This document shows, piece after piece, positions 1-9,712 of a stretch of 64,000 nt of DNA (its first letter is position 1; each line of letters opens with the position of its first letter). The DNA comes from Paenibacillus massiliensis 2301065 = DSM 16942 (GTDB lineage Bacteria > Bacillota > Bacilli > Paenibacillales > Paenibacillaceae), in contig NZ_KB898185.1 of NCBI RefSeq assembly GCF_000377505.1, forward strand, positions 620,001 to 684,000, written 5' to 3'. The notes under the pieces were generated by a model, which was not told the DNA's origin, searched no databases, and was given only the letters and a program-made list of their open reading frames with translations. Made by a program: the position numbers and the translations under genes.

Positions 1-200
1 ATTGAAGCGGACAACCAGCGTTTGATCATAACCAACTCTCCATTTCTAGTATATTTTTCCTACATCCTATCACAATAGTCCTATTAACTGTGCTGTTTTT
101 CAAAATTTAATTACCATTCGACAGCCTTTGACACCAATTTCAGCTAATAGTACACTCTTCAACTGAATCTGCAAGTTCTTCTGGAATACGTTTGTGCAAC

Positions 201-237
201 AAAAAAAGAGTATCTGCCAACTCCAGTGCAGATACTC
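201..237 (-). terminator. Rho-independent terminator of the diguanylate cyclase gene
   Basis: A perfect 10-bp stem (208-217 with 228-237) is followed on the minus strand by seven T residues (plus-strand A run 201-207). It lies just past the stop of the GGDEF gene at 347. Nothing coding is seen in 1-200. Confidence 0.85.
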
Positions 238-262
238 TACATATACAGTCCTTCCTATTCAA

Positions 263-299
263 CATACTTATAATCAAGTTCAGCATACTTATAATCAAG
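263..299. repeat. 16-bp tandem direct repeat
   Basis: The 16-mer CATACTTATAATCAAG occurs at 263-278 and again at 284-299, a 21-bp period. It lies between the terminator and the end of the diguanylate cyclase gene. It could be a chance duplication or a pair of protein-binding sites; no function is evident. Confidence 0.7.
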
Positions 300-346
300 A
301 TTAGTTATTCGAGATGATCATAGTCAGAATACTAATAGCACGCTAG

Positions 347-1987
347 CTACAGTTGAAAGTCACGACCATAGAAAAATACAGTGTTTTTGCCAGCACGCTT
401 GGAGCGGTACAATCCCTCATCCGCCAGATTCAGCACCTCATCAAATTGCAGGCTATGATCAGGGTAGACGGCACCGCCTATACTGCAGCCGATGTGAACC
501 TGCTGGTAATCAATGACGAAAGGCCGATTCATGGCAGCAATGACCTGCTCCGCAAGCTGTCCAGCCTTCTCAAACTGATGATCGCGCGGTGTATGCATGA
601 CAATCAGGAACTCGTCACCACCTAGACGAACCGCAATATCCCCTTCCGACAGCAGCTCAACAAGTCGCTGAGCCACCTTTTGCAGCAGAATATCTCCGGT
701 CTGATGCCCTCGTGTGTCATTCACAAGCTTGAAGCCATCCAGATCAATATATAGGAAGGTTAACGTATGCCTGTTAGCATCTACAGTAGTGATTGCCTTC
801 TCCAGATAGCTCTCCAATGCGATACGGTTCGGCAGCCCCGTAAGCTGGTCCGAATGAGCCAGGTTCTGCATGATTCCAAGCTCTGTCTCCTTCTTGGATA
901 CAGCCTCTACCATCTCCCGCAGTGAACGGGACAACGTGCTGATCTCCTGAAAGCCACCAGTCTGGGGAATCTCACGAATCTCCCCTTCCTTTAATCGGTT
1001 GGCATGGCGAGTCAGCGTACGAATAGGCAATGATATTCGGGCAGCAAGCACCCAGCCAATAAGCGCGAACAGCAAGACAGCTGCTCCACCTGCGAGCAGG
1101 TTGAAGCGGAGGAGGCTGGTAACTGAGGAAAAAGCCTCCGGCTCTGGCTGACGCACCACTACAGTCCAGCCCAAGCCCGGATAGTCCAGATATCCATCCC
1201 CATAAGCATATCCCGTGAGATAGCTCTTGCCGTCTGGCCACGTCTCGACAGCCCAGCCGTCCTTAGCCCTCTTGGTCGCCTCAAGGCTCGGCAGCTGGAG
1301 CGGCATACCTACCATGGACCTTGGGCCAAGCAGGATGGTCTGATCGTTCTTGCTGACGATGAACATTTCCACGGACTCATTGCGCGCCGCCTCCGGTTCC
1401 ATCACAGTCTTCTGCACCTCATCTGCCCAAGCCCAGCTCATATGTGCCGCTAACACCCCATATAGCGTTCCTTCTTTGTCCTTAATCGGGATACTGATAT
1501 CTACGAATTGCAAGGGCTCTCCGGTCGGATTCGGCAGCAAGGATGCCAGAAGAACTGCATCATGCACGTCTCCAATGAACTTTCCCTTAATGCCTTCCAG
1601 ATAGACAGGCCTTTCAGCCAGACTCTTCCCCTCCAATATACGTCCTGTAGCAGCCAGCACTTTACCTTGCGGGTCCGTGAAGCCTACCCAGGAGAAAGAA
1701 GGGAAGCTAGTCTGAAGCTGATGAATCATGCTCCGGACTTGATCTGGATCAGGCTTGCCCTGCGAAGCAACCAGATTCCCCAGTAGATCCACTTCTCCAC
1801 TTCGTGACCACATGAAATTATCCAGTTTATCCGCCATATGGTTGGCCATTCCCATCAGGGATTGACCAACCTCTGTCCGGACCGTGTCTGCGGATTTTTT
1901 GTTCAGCACCCAGCTCAGGCTGGTTGTCAGCAATAAGGACACGATCACAAATGTCATGATTAATACCGTCTTCAATCGAAAAGACAT
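347..1987 (-). CDS. Membrane diguanylate cyclase (dCache-HAMP-GGDEF)
   Basis: Makes cyclic di-GMP from two GTP in response to an extracellular cue. The 546-residue protein has a TM helix at about 8-28, an extracytoplasmic sensor of the dCache type at about 35-285, a second TM at about 294-316, a HAMP linker, and a GGDEF domain from about 378 to the end. The active-site motif GGDEF is intact at 456-460, so the enzyme should be active. The inhibitory I-site position reads SEGD instead of RxxD, so product inhibition is probably lost. There is no EAL domain. It is monocistronic, with its own terminator at 201-237. The ligand is unknown; the sugar-rich neighbourhood suggests, but does not show, a carbohydrate signal. 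Confidence 0.93.
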   Translation of the reverse strand: MSFRLKTVLIMTFVIVSLLLTTSLSWVLNKKSADTVRTEVGQSLMGMANHMADKLDNFMWSRSGEVDLLGNLVASQGKPDPDQVRSMIHQLQTSFPSFSWVGFTDPQGKVLAATGRILEGKSLAERPVYLEGIKGKFIGDVHDAVLLASLLPNPTGEPLQFVDISIPIKDKEGTLYGVLAAHMSWAWADEVQKTVMEPEAARNESVEMFIVSKNDQTILLGPRSMVGMPLQLPSLEATKRAKDGWAVETWPDGKSYLTGYAYGDGYLDYPGLGWTVVVRQPEPEAFSSVTSLLRFNLLAGGAAVLLFALIGWVLAARISLPIRTLTRHANRLKEGEIREIPQTGGFQEISTLSRSLREMVEAVSKKETELGIMQNLAHSDQLTGLPNRIALESYLEKAITTVDANRHTLTFLYIDLDGFKLVNDTRGHQTGDILLQKVAQRLVELLSEGDIAVRLGGDEFLIVMHTPRDHQFEKAGQLAEQVIAAMNRPFVIDYQQVHIGCSIGGAVYPDHSLQFDEVLNLADEGLYRSKRAGKNTVFFYGRDFQL

Positions 1988-2092
1988 CTCTCTACTCCCC
2001 GGATGAAAAATTTAGTAGAAGAATCACTCCTTCTAACATAACATAGCTTGAGCGAGGAGGTGTATCCATAATGTATCATTTGAATCTCATGC

Positions 2093-4339
2093 CTACTCCT
2101 GAGCCTCCCCCGGCTTCATACCCAGCTTGCGGTAGTCACCCGGAGTAACTCCTACGATCCGTTTGAATACCCGACCGAAGGTGATAGAATTCGCATAGCC
2201 CACCTGCTGGGCGATGTCCTGTAGCGTCTCAGCTGTGGTTGCCAGCAAATATTCCGCACGCTGCATACGTAGTTGGGTAAGGAAATCCACGAATTTCATA
2301 TCAAACTCTTCCTTGAATAAATAGCTCGCATACTTCCCCGAAATCTGAAATCGATCACTCAAATGCTTCAATGATAGATCTGGATTAGCAAAATTCTCTT
2401 CAATATAGACTTTCATCTCACTGATCATGGCCCTGTAGCTCTTCGACTCATTTACCGATACATAGATTCGATAGATCTCTCCCAGCCAGCGTAGCATCAC
2501 GGCCTGCACCTGGGACAGCGTCGTCTCAGCCTCAATTTCCCGATAATAGGACTGAAGACTAGGTTCCTCAAAAATTCGCTGCAGACTGTCCGACACCTCA
2601 CTCAACTCGCGTCCAAGCATCTGAATGAGCGTATACAGCATCATGCGAATCTCTTCATCTCTAATCTGATCGTTGCGAAAAGAAATGAACAATTCCTCCA
2701 GCTTGCGCCGCCAGCGCTCATCAGCCAGCCGGAAGTCACGGACAAGCTCGCCCAACTGCTGAAGATATTGATAGGACTGCAGAGTTGTCTTGTCGGGTAA
2801 ATGATCGCTTAAGACAACCATATTCTGCCCTAGTGACAACTTATGCTGTAGTGCGATGTCCGCCGCCTCACGAGAAATCGAGATTGCCTCCAGCCCCTTG
2901 ACGACAGGCCCAACGCCGATCGCGAGAGACAACCCCAAATTGTCAGTGATCCAGCGCAGACAAGCTTCAGCGAGCCTGCGGAGCTGCTGGGTATCCACCT
3001 CTGCTTCCATTGGAAAACCGATGATCAGACCGATTCGGCTACTGCTCACCCATTCTGCCCAACCCTCCAATCCTTCCTGATACGTGAGCTCCCGCAGCAA
3101 ATTCATCAGCGTCAGCTTCAGCACACTCTGATCCTTTAATGCATGGCTCTCACGGAACTGGTCATATTGGTTGATCTCGGCTGTGACAAAGGCATATTGC
3201 CCTACTGACTCAGAGAACAGCTTAAAGCGCTCAAGGATTTCATCCGGGATCGGTAATGCTTCACCCTCCAGCAGATTCAGAAAGAGCTGCCTGCGCTGTA
3301 CGAGCATATTCTCATCATATTGCTTCTGATAATTGACGGTCTGCTCAATCAGGTTCTCTAGCGCCTGATCAATGATGAGCAGTTCATTTCTCGCTCTCAC
3401 ACCTGTACCTGTCGGCTCCTGTCTAAGCTGTAGCTCCTGAATCCGATTAAGCATGACCTTGATGGGGCGGTAGTTCTTACGGGTGATGTACAGAATGTAT
3501 GCTGTGCCTGCCGCTACCGTCAAAATGCCAAGTATGATCCATACATAAGACACGACCGACATCCAGGCGAACAGCTCTCCAGCCCGAATACCGCTCTCGA
3601 ATGTCCAGCCTGTACTATCCAACCGTATCGCGGTCAAGACATTCGTCTGTGCTGAATCCTCGACCAGATCTGGAGTATATACGAGCTCACGATCATCGTT
3701 AACAACTCGCAAAAAAGAGACCTGGCTATTGACCATATCATTGATCATTCGTTCCAATCGGTACATACTCAGACTGACGACGACTACGCCCTCCTGCCCG
3801 AACGGCAATGGAAGCTGCTTGTACATGCTGATTACCCTTCGCTCTGATTCCGAGGTTGCCAGCCGCAGCTTACGCACAGGACTCCAGCCGCGCTCTTCCT
3901 TGTCCCTTAGCGCCATCTCCAGAAACGCTCGGTCTGCGAACACATCCAGATCAACCAAACCATTCAAGGTCAGTACCTTTCCATCTACAGCACGATAAAT
4001 ATACAGGGAATCTATCAGATCATTACGCACCAGCAACCGTCGCATATCATTGACTGTCAAGTAGAGGTGTGTGAGGTTACCTTCCTCATCCCGTCCACTA
4101 AGGAAATTGCCATACCTTTCATTGGTCTCCATTTCCTGCAGCAGTGACAACTCGGCACTCTTTAGCGCATTGCTCACGGAGTCAACCACATAGCCTGTAG
4201 AAATTCGATTGGCCTTGGTCGTCTCATTTCGCGATAGCTCCCCAACAATAACAATTGACAGGAAAATCAGGATCGACACTGTCAGCAGAAAGATGGGAAA
4301 ATAGGAGAACATCATCCTGCTAGACCAACTCCGCTTCAT
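2093..4339 (-). CDS. Membrane-anchored AraC-family regulator with extracellular sensor
   Basis: A transcription regulator that senses outside the cell and binds DNA inside it, a layout common in Paenibacillus beside sugar importers. A TM helix near the N-terminus is followed by a roughly 220-residue extracytoplasmic cache-like region and a second TM (around 260-285). A long cytoplasmic linker leads to a C-terminal AraC double helix-turn-helix in the last 100 residues, ending in the typical GVTPGDYRK motif. I place the start at the ATG at 4339, 7 nt after a G-rich ribosome binding site; an ATG at 4354 overlaps that site. It probably controls the neighbouring MFS gene or the importer at 5.8-11.3 kb; the target is inferred only. 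Confidence 0.88.
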   Translation of the reverse strand: MKRSWSSRMMFSYFPIFLLTVSILIFLSIVIVGELSRNETTKANRISTGYVVDSVSNALKSAELSLLQEMETNERYGNFLSGRDEEGNLTHLYLTVNDMRRLLVRNDLIDSLYIYRAVDGKVLTLNGLVDLDVFADRAFLEMALRDKEERGWSPVRKLRLATSESERRVISMYKQLPLPFGQEGVVVVSLSMYRLERMINDMVNSQVSFLRVVNDDRELVYTPDLVEDSAQTNVLTAIRLDSTGWTFESGIRAGELFAWMSVVSYVWIILGILTVAAGTAYILYITRKNYRPIKVMLNRIQELQLRQEPTGTGVRARNELLIIDQALENLIEQTVNYQKQYDENMLVQRRQLFLNLLEGEALPIPDEILERFKLFSESVGQYAFVTAEINQYDQFRESHALKDQSVLKLTLMNLLRELTYQEGLEGWAEWVSSSRIGLIIGFPMEAEVDTQQLRRLAEACLRWITDNLGLSLAIGVGPVVKGLEAISISREAADIALQHKLSLGQNMVVLSDHLPDKTTLQSYQYLQQLGELVRDFRLADERWRRKLEELFISFRNDQIRDEEIRMMLYTLIQMLGRELSEVSDSLQRIFEEPSLQSYYREIEAETTLSQVQAVMLRWLGEIYRIYVSVNESKSYRAMISEMKVYIEENFANPDLSLKHLSDRFQISGKYASYLFKEEFDMKFVDFLTQLRMQRAEYLLATTAETLQDIAQQVGYANSITFGRVFKRIVGVTPGDYRKLGMKPGEAQE

Positions 4340-4420
4340 TCGCCATCCCCCCATTTTTTTCTTTGGTCGGAATCAGAAGGAGTTGCCTGATCTTCTGTTC
4401 ATGAGTCGAGTTAATGTCAT

Positions 4421-5617
4421 CTAATGTGACACAACAACCCGCTTGGCCATTTTATTTATCCAATATAGCATGCCCGCCCCGATTAGTGCACTAATTGTAC
4501 ATGCAAAATACATGACATTGGCACCTCCACTCGAAAAGAGAAAGCCATTAAGCAAATTCCCTGCAATCCCTCCAAGACCGGAAAACACCATATTAAAGAT
4601 ACTTTGTCCTGTTGCTTGCATCCTCTTGCCCGCAGCGGCTGCCACATATTCCACAGCGGCGACGTAGAACAGACCAAACGATAAGCCGTGCAGCACCTGG
4701 ATGCCAACCATAACCATAGGAATCGGAAACAGCCATTGTATAGCCCAGCGCAGGGCGTAGAAGAAAGCAGCGAGCAACAGCGTTCTCTCATGTCCCCACG
4801 CCTTGAGTATTTTCGCTGCCAGCAGCATCGAAGGCACATTGGTCAGGGAAGCGAGCAGCAGGGCCGTTCCCACAAGTGAATAGCTCCCCCCTGCCTCCTG
4901 AAAAGCAAGCACAAAAAACGAATTGTAAGCTGTCAGTGTCTGATTCACAAAAAAGCAGGCAATCAAAAACAACAAGAACAGACGATTTCCCAGCAGCTCA
5001 CGCAAGCCTTCCGAGAGAGATACCGGCGCCGCTGCATACTCTCGCTTGTTATTTGACAGACTGAGCACCGTCGCAGCCCCCGCCAGACTCAGAAGCAGGA
5101 AGGGTAACCATAATCGAGTTATCTCGAAATGCGATAAATAAAAACCACCCGCATAGCCTCCCAGCGCAGTCCCGAGGCTGCCCAGCATGCGAATCGTTCC
5201 ATAGGACGTACCTGCTGCGCGGGCTGCCGACACCGCATAAGAGTCTGCAATCGGACTTTGCGTTGTACTGAAGATAATAGAAATAATATAAGCGAATACG
5301 ATAACAGCAAAGATTTGAAAGCTATAAAAAAAGGAGAGCACCGCCGGAATAATAATCGCTAGCAGGAGCACTCCTTTCGTCTGACGGTAGCGGTCCACCA
5401 GCACTCCCCAGATCGGCTGTACGATGATCGACAGCAATATCCCTACAGACATCATTCCTCCTACGATGCTCGCATTCATCTTCTGGTGCACTAATAATGT
5501 TGTCAAATAAGGATTAAATAGCCCTCCTGCTGTACCCGTCAGCAAATAGAGAAGCCGAAGCCGATATAGATCTCTTTTGGCTCCTAATGGGATGACCGCT
5601 GTATTTTCCATGTCCAT
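4421..5617 (-). CDS. MFS transporter, sugar-symporter-like
   Basis: A 398-residue integral membrane protein with about 12 predicted helices and the major-facilitator layout. The cytoplasmic loop between helices 2 and 3 carries the family motif as GVLVDRYRQTKG. The overall look (short N-terminus, LacY/nucleoside-symporter-like family) suggests import of a small sugar or nucleoside by proton symport rather than drug efflux, but the substrate cannot be read from sequence. It is separated from the upstream importer operon by a terminator at 5645-5671 and lies 81 bp before the AraC regulator, so these two may be co-transcribed. Confidence 0.82.
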   Translation of the reverse strand: MDMENTAVIPLGAKRDLYRLRLLYLLTGTAGGLFNPYLTTLLVHQKMNASIVGGMMSVGILLSIIVQPIWGVLVDRYRQTKGVLLLAIIIPAVLSFFYSFQIFAVIVFAYIISIIFSTTQSPIADSYAVSAARAAGTSYGTIRMLGSLGTALGGYAGGFYLSHFEITRLWLPFLLLSLAGAATVLSLSNNKREYAAAPVSLSEGLRELLGNRLFLLFLIACFFVNQTLTAYNSFFVLAFQEAGGSYSLVGTALLLASLTNVPSMLLAAKILKAWGHERTLLLAAFFYALRWAIQWLFPIPMVMVGIQVLHGLSFGLFYVAAVEYVAAAAGKRMQATGQSIFNMVFSGLGGIAGNLLNGFLFSSGGANVMYFACTISALIGAGMLYWINKMAKRVVVSH

Positions 5618-5644
5618 AACTTCCTTTTCGTGGATTCAAGCTAG

Positions 5645-5671
5645 AAAAATAACCTCCGGCAGTGCCGGAGG
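5645..5671 (-). terminator. Terminator of the first importer operon
   Basis: An 8-bp GC-rich stem (5653-5660 with 5664-5671, loop AGT) is followed on the minus strand by a T-rich tract. It lies 100 bp past the end of the 5771-7465 gene and closes that operon. Confidence 0.8.
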
Positions 5672-5770
5672 ACTTTGAACATTAACCATATAAATACAGT
5701 GCAACTTCAAGGTTACAGTATGTTCAAAAGGAGTCGCTTGAGATGGCATTACGAATGGTTATGTTTCCTT

Positions 5771-7465
5771 CTATTCGGCCACAGGGTCCAGCTCCAGATC
5801 AAAGCTCATATGACCGTTAACATTCGTCCCGAGATGAGCGTATACGATTTCAATCCGGTTATCTGTCCGAATAACATGAGGATGCGGCGCCTTGCTATCT
5901 ACCTTGCAGGATAGTCCGGGTAGCTTCCAGCTGTCAGCCGTAATCTCCGCTTGTGATAGACCCGGTCCCTCAATCTCAAAGTACACCTCGACATCCAACT
6001 CCGTTTCCAGACTTACCTCTGCAGACAAGCGGTCTTTATCCACCTTAGCGTCGAAAACAATACCTTTCAGATGAGTGTTCCAGCCCTTGCCCTTTTCCCT
6101 TCGAATCAGCCGCATATAATACTTATCCCCACTGACTGACTTCCAGTGTATGGTTGCGGAATGCATCTGACCATTCGTATTGCGACTCCCAGACATCGCT
6201 CCAATCATGCGGGAGCGCTCGATCCACGCACTCGCTGTGCAGAGATGACGATTCTCTCCAGGCTTATTACGTTCACAGAGCTCACGAAACTGCTTATCCA
6301 CTCTACGGTCTCCAGCATGAGTGGCGAGCTGCTGCCGCACATCCTCTGGTACATTCACGCCAACCAGCGCAATCATCGGATCATGACTTGTCTCACAATT
6401 GGGAAGCGTCAAATGCTTATAGTCCTGTCCTAAGGCCAGATAAATGAAAACGCCCATCGAGCTGTGCCCCAGCATTTCCATTTCATAGGCTCTTGCGAAG
6501 GGACCAGACACATTCTCAAGCTCAGGGTTGTAGAACAGCGCAATATTCCGCCATAGCCCCTCTTCAATCTCGGCTCCAATCTCCTTAAGAGCAGCGGTAC
6601 GCCCATAACATCTCCACATCCCAAGCACGGTTAGATCAACACCGTAGTAAGTCGTTGTGTTGAACTCGGCGAAGCTACCGAATTCACGGAATTCAGCCAG
6701 CAATCGCTCGGCCTGAAGCTGGGCATGCTCCTGCCAATCCTGCCGCTTCAAGCGATATCCGAAATAGTGAACGGCGAAAATATGCATAAGTTCAATATTG
6801 GTATTCATGGGGATAGCATCGGAGCCACGGCGATCTATGGAAGCTCCCACCGTCTTTACCATGCACTCATCCATTCGGGCTACCACCTCGGAAGGCAGAA
6901 TATGCTCAAAATGCTCCAATATAATAGCAAATGCACAAGCAATGAACTCTCTCCAGTTCGGATCGTAGCTTCTCCAGACACGCGGAATGACCTTATCGGC
7001 CGCATCGCGCAAAGATTGTATAATGAACCGGGAATCCGATGCATCGGGCCCCATATTCGTATTCTGGCTCCATTGGATGCTTAGTTGCTGCCCGATCCTG
7101 TCCAGAGTATCATCCCAGAAATAGGTGAAGCCGGGTGCAAACTCCTTCCAGGCGTAGTTCCCAGCAGGTGGATCTGGTCGCTCGGGTGCCGTACGAAAGG
7201 TACCGTGATAGATTTCATCCGGTAGATCAAATTGCAAATCCATTACCTGATGTAGCAGGGTGCAGGCGCGGGTGATGTCCCCTTCACCTGCACGTATCAA
7301 CAGACCTAATGCATAATGGACACTACTTCGGGTATCATGGCGTTCCGGTACTTCTTCATCCTGCAACAGCCCTTGCTCATCATCGTAGAGACCATCCATC
7401 ACATGCATAGCCTGGTCTACCAAATAACGCTGCTCCTCTGTCAACTGCTCTCGTAAAGAGATCAT
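5771..7465 (-). CDS. Uncharacterised protein, possible alpha/alpha-barrel glycan lyase or hydrolase
   Basis: I do not recognise a named family. The 564-residue protein has no signal peptide or TM helix, so it is cytoplasmic. The first about 400 residues are helical and rich in Trp, Tyr and His, recalling the alpha/alpha toroid of polysaccharide lyases and unsaturated glycuronyl hydrolases. The last about 150 look like a beta-sandwich, as in heparinase-type lyases. It is the last gene of a sugar importer operon, starting 17 bp after the permease stop, so it probably degrades the imported oligosaccharide. The start at 7465 is chosen because an AGGAGGAG site sits 7 nt upstream; the ATG at 7483 overlaps that site. 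Confidence 0.7.
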   Translation of the reverse strand: MISLREQLTEEQRYLVDQAMHVMDGLYDDEQGLLQDEEVPERHDTRSSVHYALGLLIRAGEGDITRACTLLHQVMDLQFDLPDEIYHGTFRTAPERPDPPAGNYAWKEFAPGFTYFWDDTLDRIGQQLSIQWSQNTNMGPDASDSRFIIQSLRDAADKVIPRVWRSYDPNWREFIACAFAIILEHFEHILPSEVVARMDECMVKTVGASIDRRGSDAIPMNTNIELMHIFAVHYFGYRLKRQDWQEHAQLQAERLLAEFREFGSFAEFNTTTYYGVDLTVLGMWRCYGRTAALKEIGAEIEEGLWRNIALFYNPELENVSGPFARAYEMEMLGHSSMGVFIYLALGQDYKHLTLPNCETSHDPMIALVGVNVPEDVRQQLATHAGDRRVDKQFRELCERNKPGENRHLCTASAWIERSRMIGAMSGSRNTNGQMHSATIHWKSVSGDKYYMRLIRREKGKGWNTHLKGIVFDAKVDKDRLSAEVSLETELDVEVYFEIEGPGLSQAEITADSWKLPGLSCKVDSKAPHPHVIRTDNRIEIVYAHLGTNVNGHMSFDLELDPVAE

Positions 7466-7482
7466 GAATATACTCCTCCTCA

Positions 7483-8352
7483 TTAGCCCTTCACGGCACC
7501 TGCCGTAATTCCACTGATAAAGAAACGCTGCAAAAACGGGTACACGATCAGGATCGGAATAGTTGAGAATACGACGCTGGCTGCCTTCAGACTTTCCGGC
7601 ATCATTTGTGCCATCCCTATCCCTTCCTGCATCATCTCACTCACCTGATTATTCTGAATCATCTGATAGAGCTTAAGCTGCAGCGGGTACAGCTCTGGCT
7701 TCGAAATATACATCAAGGCATCCTGGAACCCATTCCAGCGGCCTACTGCGTAGAACAGACTAAGCGTAGCCAGCACCGGTAACGACAAGGGGAGAATAAT
7801 GCGAAACAATGTCCCTATGTGACTGCTGCCGTCAATCTCGGCCGCCTCCTCCAGGCTTTCGGGAATCCCGTGCAGAAAGGAGATGAGAATAATCATATAG
7901 AAGGGACTGATCAAGTTCGGCAGTACGAGCGCCCAAATCGAATCCAACAGCTCCAGATTACGAATCAGAATATAGTCCGGAATAATTCCCCCGCTAAAAA
8001 ACATCGTAACCACAATAATCAGCATGATCCATTTACGACCGCGCAGGTTCCGCTTCGACATGGCATAACCCGCCATAATGGTCATCAGCATAGACAGCAC
8101 GGTCGTAAGCAGCGTTAGAAAAATGGTGAAGCCCAGTGATCGAATCATCGACATGTCCGCAAATACTTTACTATAGGCATCCAGTGTAAATTCGACCGGT
8201 ATAAAAGAGACGAGACCTGCCATGATCGGACGGCTGGAACTTAAGGATATTGCGACAATATGGATAAAGGGTGTCAAACACAGCAGAATGACTACCGAAA
8301 TCAACAGGACATTAAAGATATCGAATATCCGATTTGAAGTGTGCTCGCTCAT
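7483..8352 (-). CDS. Sugar ABC importer permease, LplC/YtcP type
   Basis: One of two membrane subunits of a carbohydrate ABC importer. The 289-residue protein has six predicted TM helices and the permease EAA loop (EAAEIDGSSHIGTLFRIILP), which contacts the ATPase. The C-terminus ends in the FxxGITAGAVKG signature of the LplC group. It follows the LplB-type permease by 39 bp and precedes the lyase-like gene. The start at 8352 has a good GGGGAAAG ribosome binding site. No ATPase gene is nearby; this family normally borrows an MsmX/MsmK-type ATPase. Confidence 0.93.
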   Translation of the reverse strand: MSEHTSNRIFDIFNVLLISVVILLCLTPFIHIVAISLSSSRPIMAGLVSFIPVEFTLDAYSKVFADMSMIRSLGFTIFLTLLTTVLSMLMTIMAGYAMSKRNLRGRKWIMLIIVVTMFFSGGIIPDYILIRNLELLDSIWALVLPNLISPFYMIILISFLHGIPESLEEAAEIDGSSHIGTLFRIILPLSLPVLATLSLFYAVGRWNGFQDALMYISKPELYPLQLKLYQMIQNNQVSEMMQEGIGMAQMMPESLKAASVVFSTIPILIVYPFLQRFFISGITAGAVKG

Positions 8353-8391
8353 CGCTTCTTTCCCCTTTCAATACATCATTGTACGTTAGAT

Positions 8392-9303
8392 CTACAATAT
8401 GCTCTCATCTGTAAGCTTCTTGGATGTATAGTTCGCCACGAGCAGGAAGATCAATCCGACAAGAGCCTGGAACAAGCCCACTGCCGTAGCCAGGGAGATC
8501 TGCCCGGACTGAAGACCTACGCGGTACACGAATGTACTCAGCACCTCAGCATAATCTCTGACGGCAACGTTACCAATGATGTAAGGACGGTCGAATCCTA
8601 TCGATATCATATTCCCAAGGTTAATAATAAGCAAGGTAACAATTGTCGTCTTGATGCCTGGGATAGATATGTGCCAGATCTTCTTGAAACGCCCTGCTCC
8701 ATCGACCTCAGCAGCCTCGAACAGTTCCTTGTTAATGCCCGTCAACGCAGCCAAATAGAGAATCGTGCCCCATCCCGCGCTTTGCCATACCCCAACGAGC
8801 AGGTAGGTAATCAGCCAGTAATTTTTGTCGGCGAGGAACGGGATTGCATCAAGACCAAGACTTGTCAGCAAGTTGTTAATAAAGCCGGATTGGGTACCGA
8901 ATACCTGTAGCACAATGCCGCCAATAATCACCCACGAAATAAAGTGTGGAATGTATAGAATCGTCTGCGATAGCTTCTTGAACCACTTGACCTTCAGCTC
9001 ATAGAGCATAATAGCGAGAATCAGCGGAGCTGGAAAGGATACGATCAGGTCCAGAAAATTCAGCATCAATGTGTTGCGCAGTGCTTTGAAGAAATCGTTG
9101 TTCGAGAACGCCTCACGGAAGAATTCCAATCCGACCCATGGACTATCCGAGATCCCTTGAAAAAAGTTAAAATCCTTAAATGCCACCTGTACTCCGTACA
9201 TTGGACCATACTTGAAAATAATAAAGTACAGCATAGGAAGCATTAGCAGCGCGTACAGCTGCCAATGTCTTCGTAGGTATGTGGATGTCCGCACTGCCTT
9301 CAC
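8392..9303 (-). CDS. Sugar ABC importer permease, LplB/YteP type
   Basis: Second membrane subunit of the same importer, 303 residues with six predicted TM helices. It has the LplB-family N-terminus (LPMLYFIIFKYGPMYGVQVAF) and an EAA loop (EAAEVDGAGRFKKIWHISIP). The GTG at 9303 is only 2-3 nt from the AAGGAGAG site, so the GTG three codons later (9294) may be the real start. It is separated from the upstream binding-protein gene by about 400 bp containing a strong nested inverted repeat, so it is probably made in smaller amounts than the binding protein. Confidence 0.93.
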   Translation of the reverse strand: MKAVRTSTYLRRHWQLYALLMLPMLYFIIFKYGPMYGVQVAFKDFNFFQGISDSPWVGLEFFREAFSNNDFFKALRNTLMLNFLDLIVSFPAPLILAIMLYELKVKWFKKLSQTILYIPHFISWVIIGGIVLQVFGTQSGFINNLLTSLGLDAIPFLADKNYWLITYLLVGVWQSAGWGTILYLAALTGINKELFEAAEVDGAGRFKKIWHISIPGIKTTIVTLLIINLGNMISIGFDRPYIIGNVAVRDYAEVLSTFVYRVGLQSGQISLATAVGLFQALVGLIFLLVANYTSKKLTDESIL

Positions 9304-9352
9304 CTCTCCTTGATCATTAATGATGCTACAGTGAAGAGTACTTGGACCATTG

Positions 9353-9386
9353 CCTTGACCAGATCAAATGTGAGTAAAGAGCCGCT
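9353..9386. repeat. Dispersed 34-bp repeat, copy 1
   Basis: CCTTGACCAGATCA at 9353-9366 and AGAGCCGCT at 9378-9386 recur with the same 11-bp spacing at 60509-60542. The middle differs. It abuts the large inverted repeat in the same intergenic region. Confidence 0.6.
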
Positions 9387-9501
9387 TCAAGCGGGGAGCC
9401 CTGTCGACCACTGATAAGCTTGCTGTTCTAATGAACGAATATATAAGCAGATGAACAGCAAGCTTAAAGGCGTCCACTCCGTTTCTTTAGGGCTTCCCCG
9501 C
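9381..9501 (-). promoter_or_regulatory. Nested intercistronic stem-loop between binding protein and permeases
   Basis: Within the 392-bp gap between the binding-protein and LplB genes there is a perfect 14-bp inverted repeat (9415-9428 with 9453-9466). It is enclosed by an outer 12-bp stem with a one-base bulge (9391-9402 with 9489-9501). A small hairpin at 9381-9394 (CCGCTT/AAGCGG) would compete with the outer stem. No T-run follows the main stem, so it is more likely an mRNA-stabilising or attenuating structure than a plain terminator. It would let the binding protein be made in excess, as in other importer operons. Confidence 0.7.
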
Positions 9502-9712
9502 TTTCCGCTAACCACGCTCTTTGCAGATCATTTAAGCCCAAAATCGTATTCGGCCAAGGTACTAGTAGCCCCTCCACTGTGCCAAGGTATTCATACGACA
9601 CTCATACGACATTCATAACAATATCCCTTAAGACGCTTTAGTTAGATGTGTAGTTCAGTCCGTTAGTGTAATTAGCATTTGATGAGCATTTGAATGAGCT
9701 TGTGACAATGCT

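Noticed and set aside
263..299. Start of a CRISPR array
   Set aside because: Only two 16-bp units with a 5-bp gap; no repeat-spacer pattern and no cas genes.
972..1786. Several open frames antisense to the diguanylate cyclase gene
   Set aside because: They lack ribosome binding sites and family features and overlap a clearly coding gene; typical shadow frames.
8341..8910. A 189-residue plus-strand frame opposite the LplB and LplC permeases
   Set aside because: It lies wholly over two well-supported permease genes and shows no recognisable domain.
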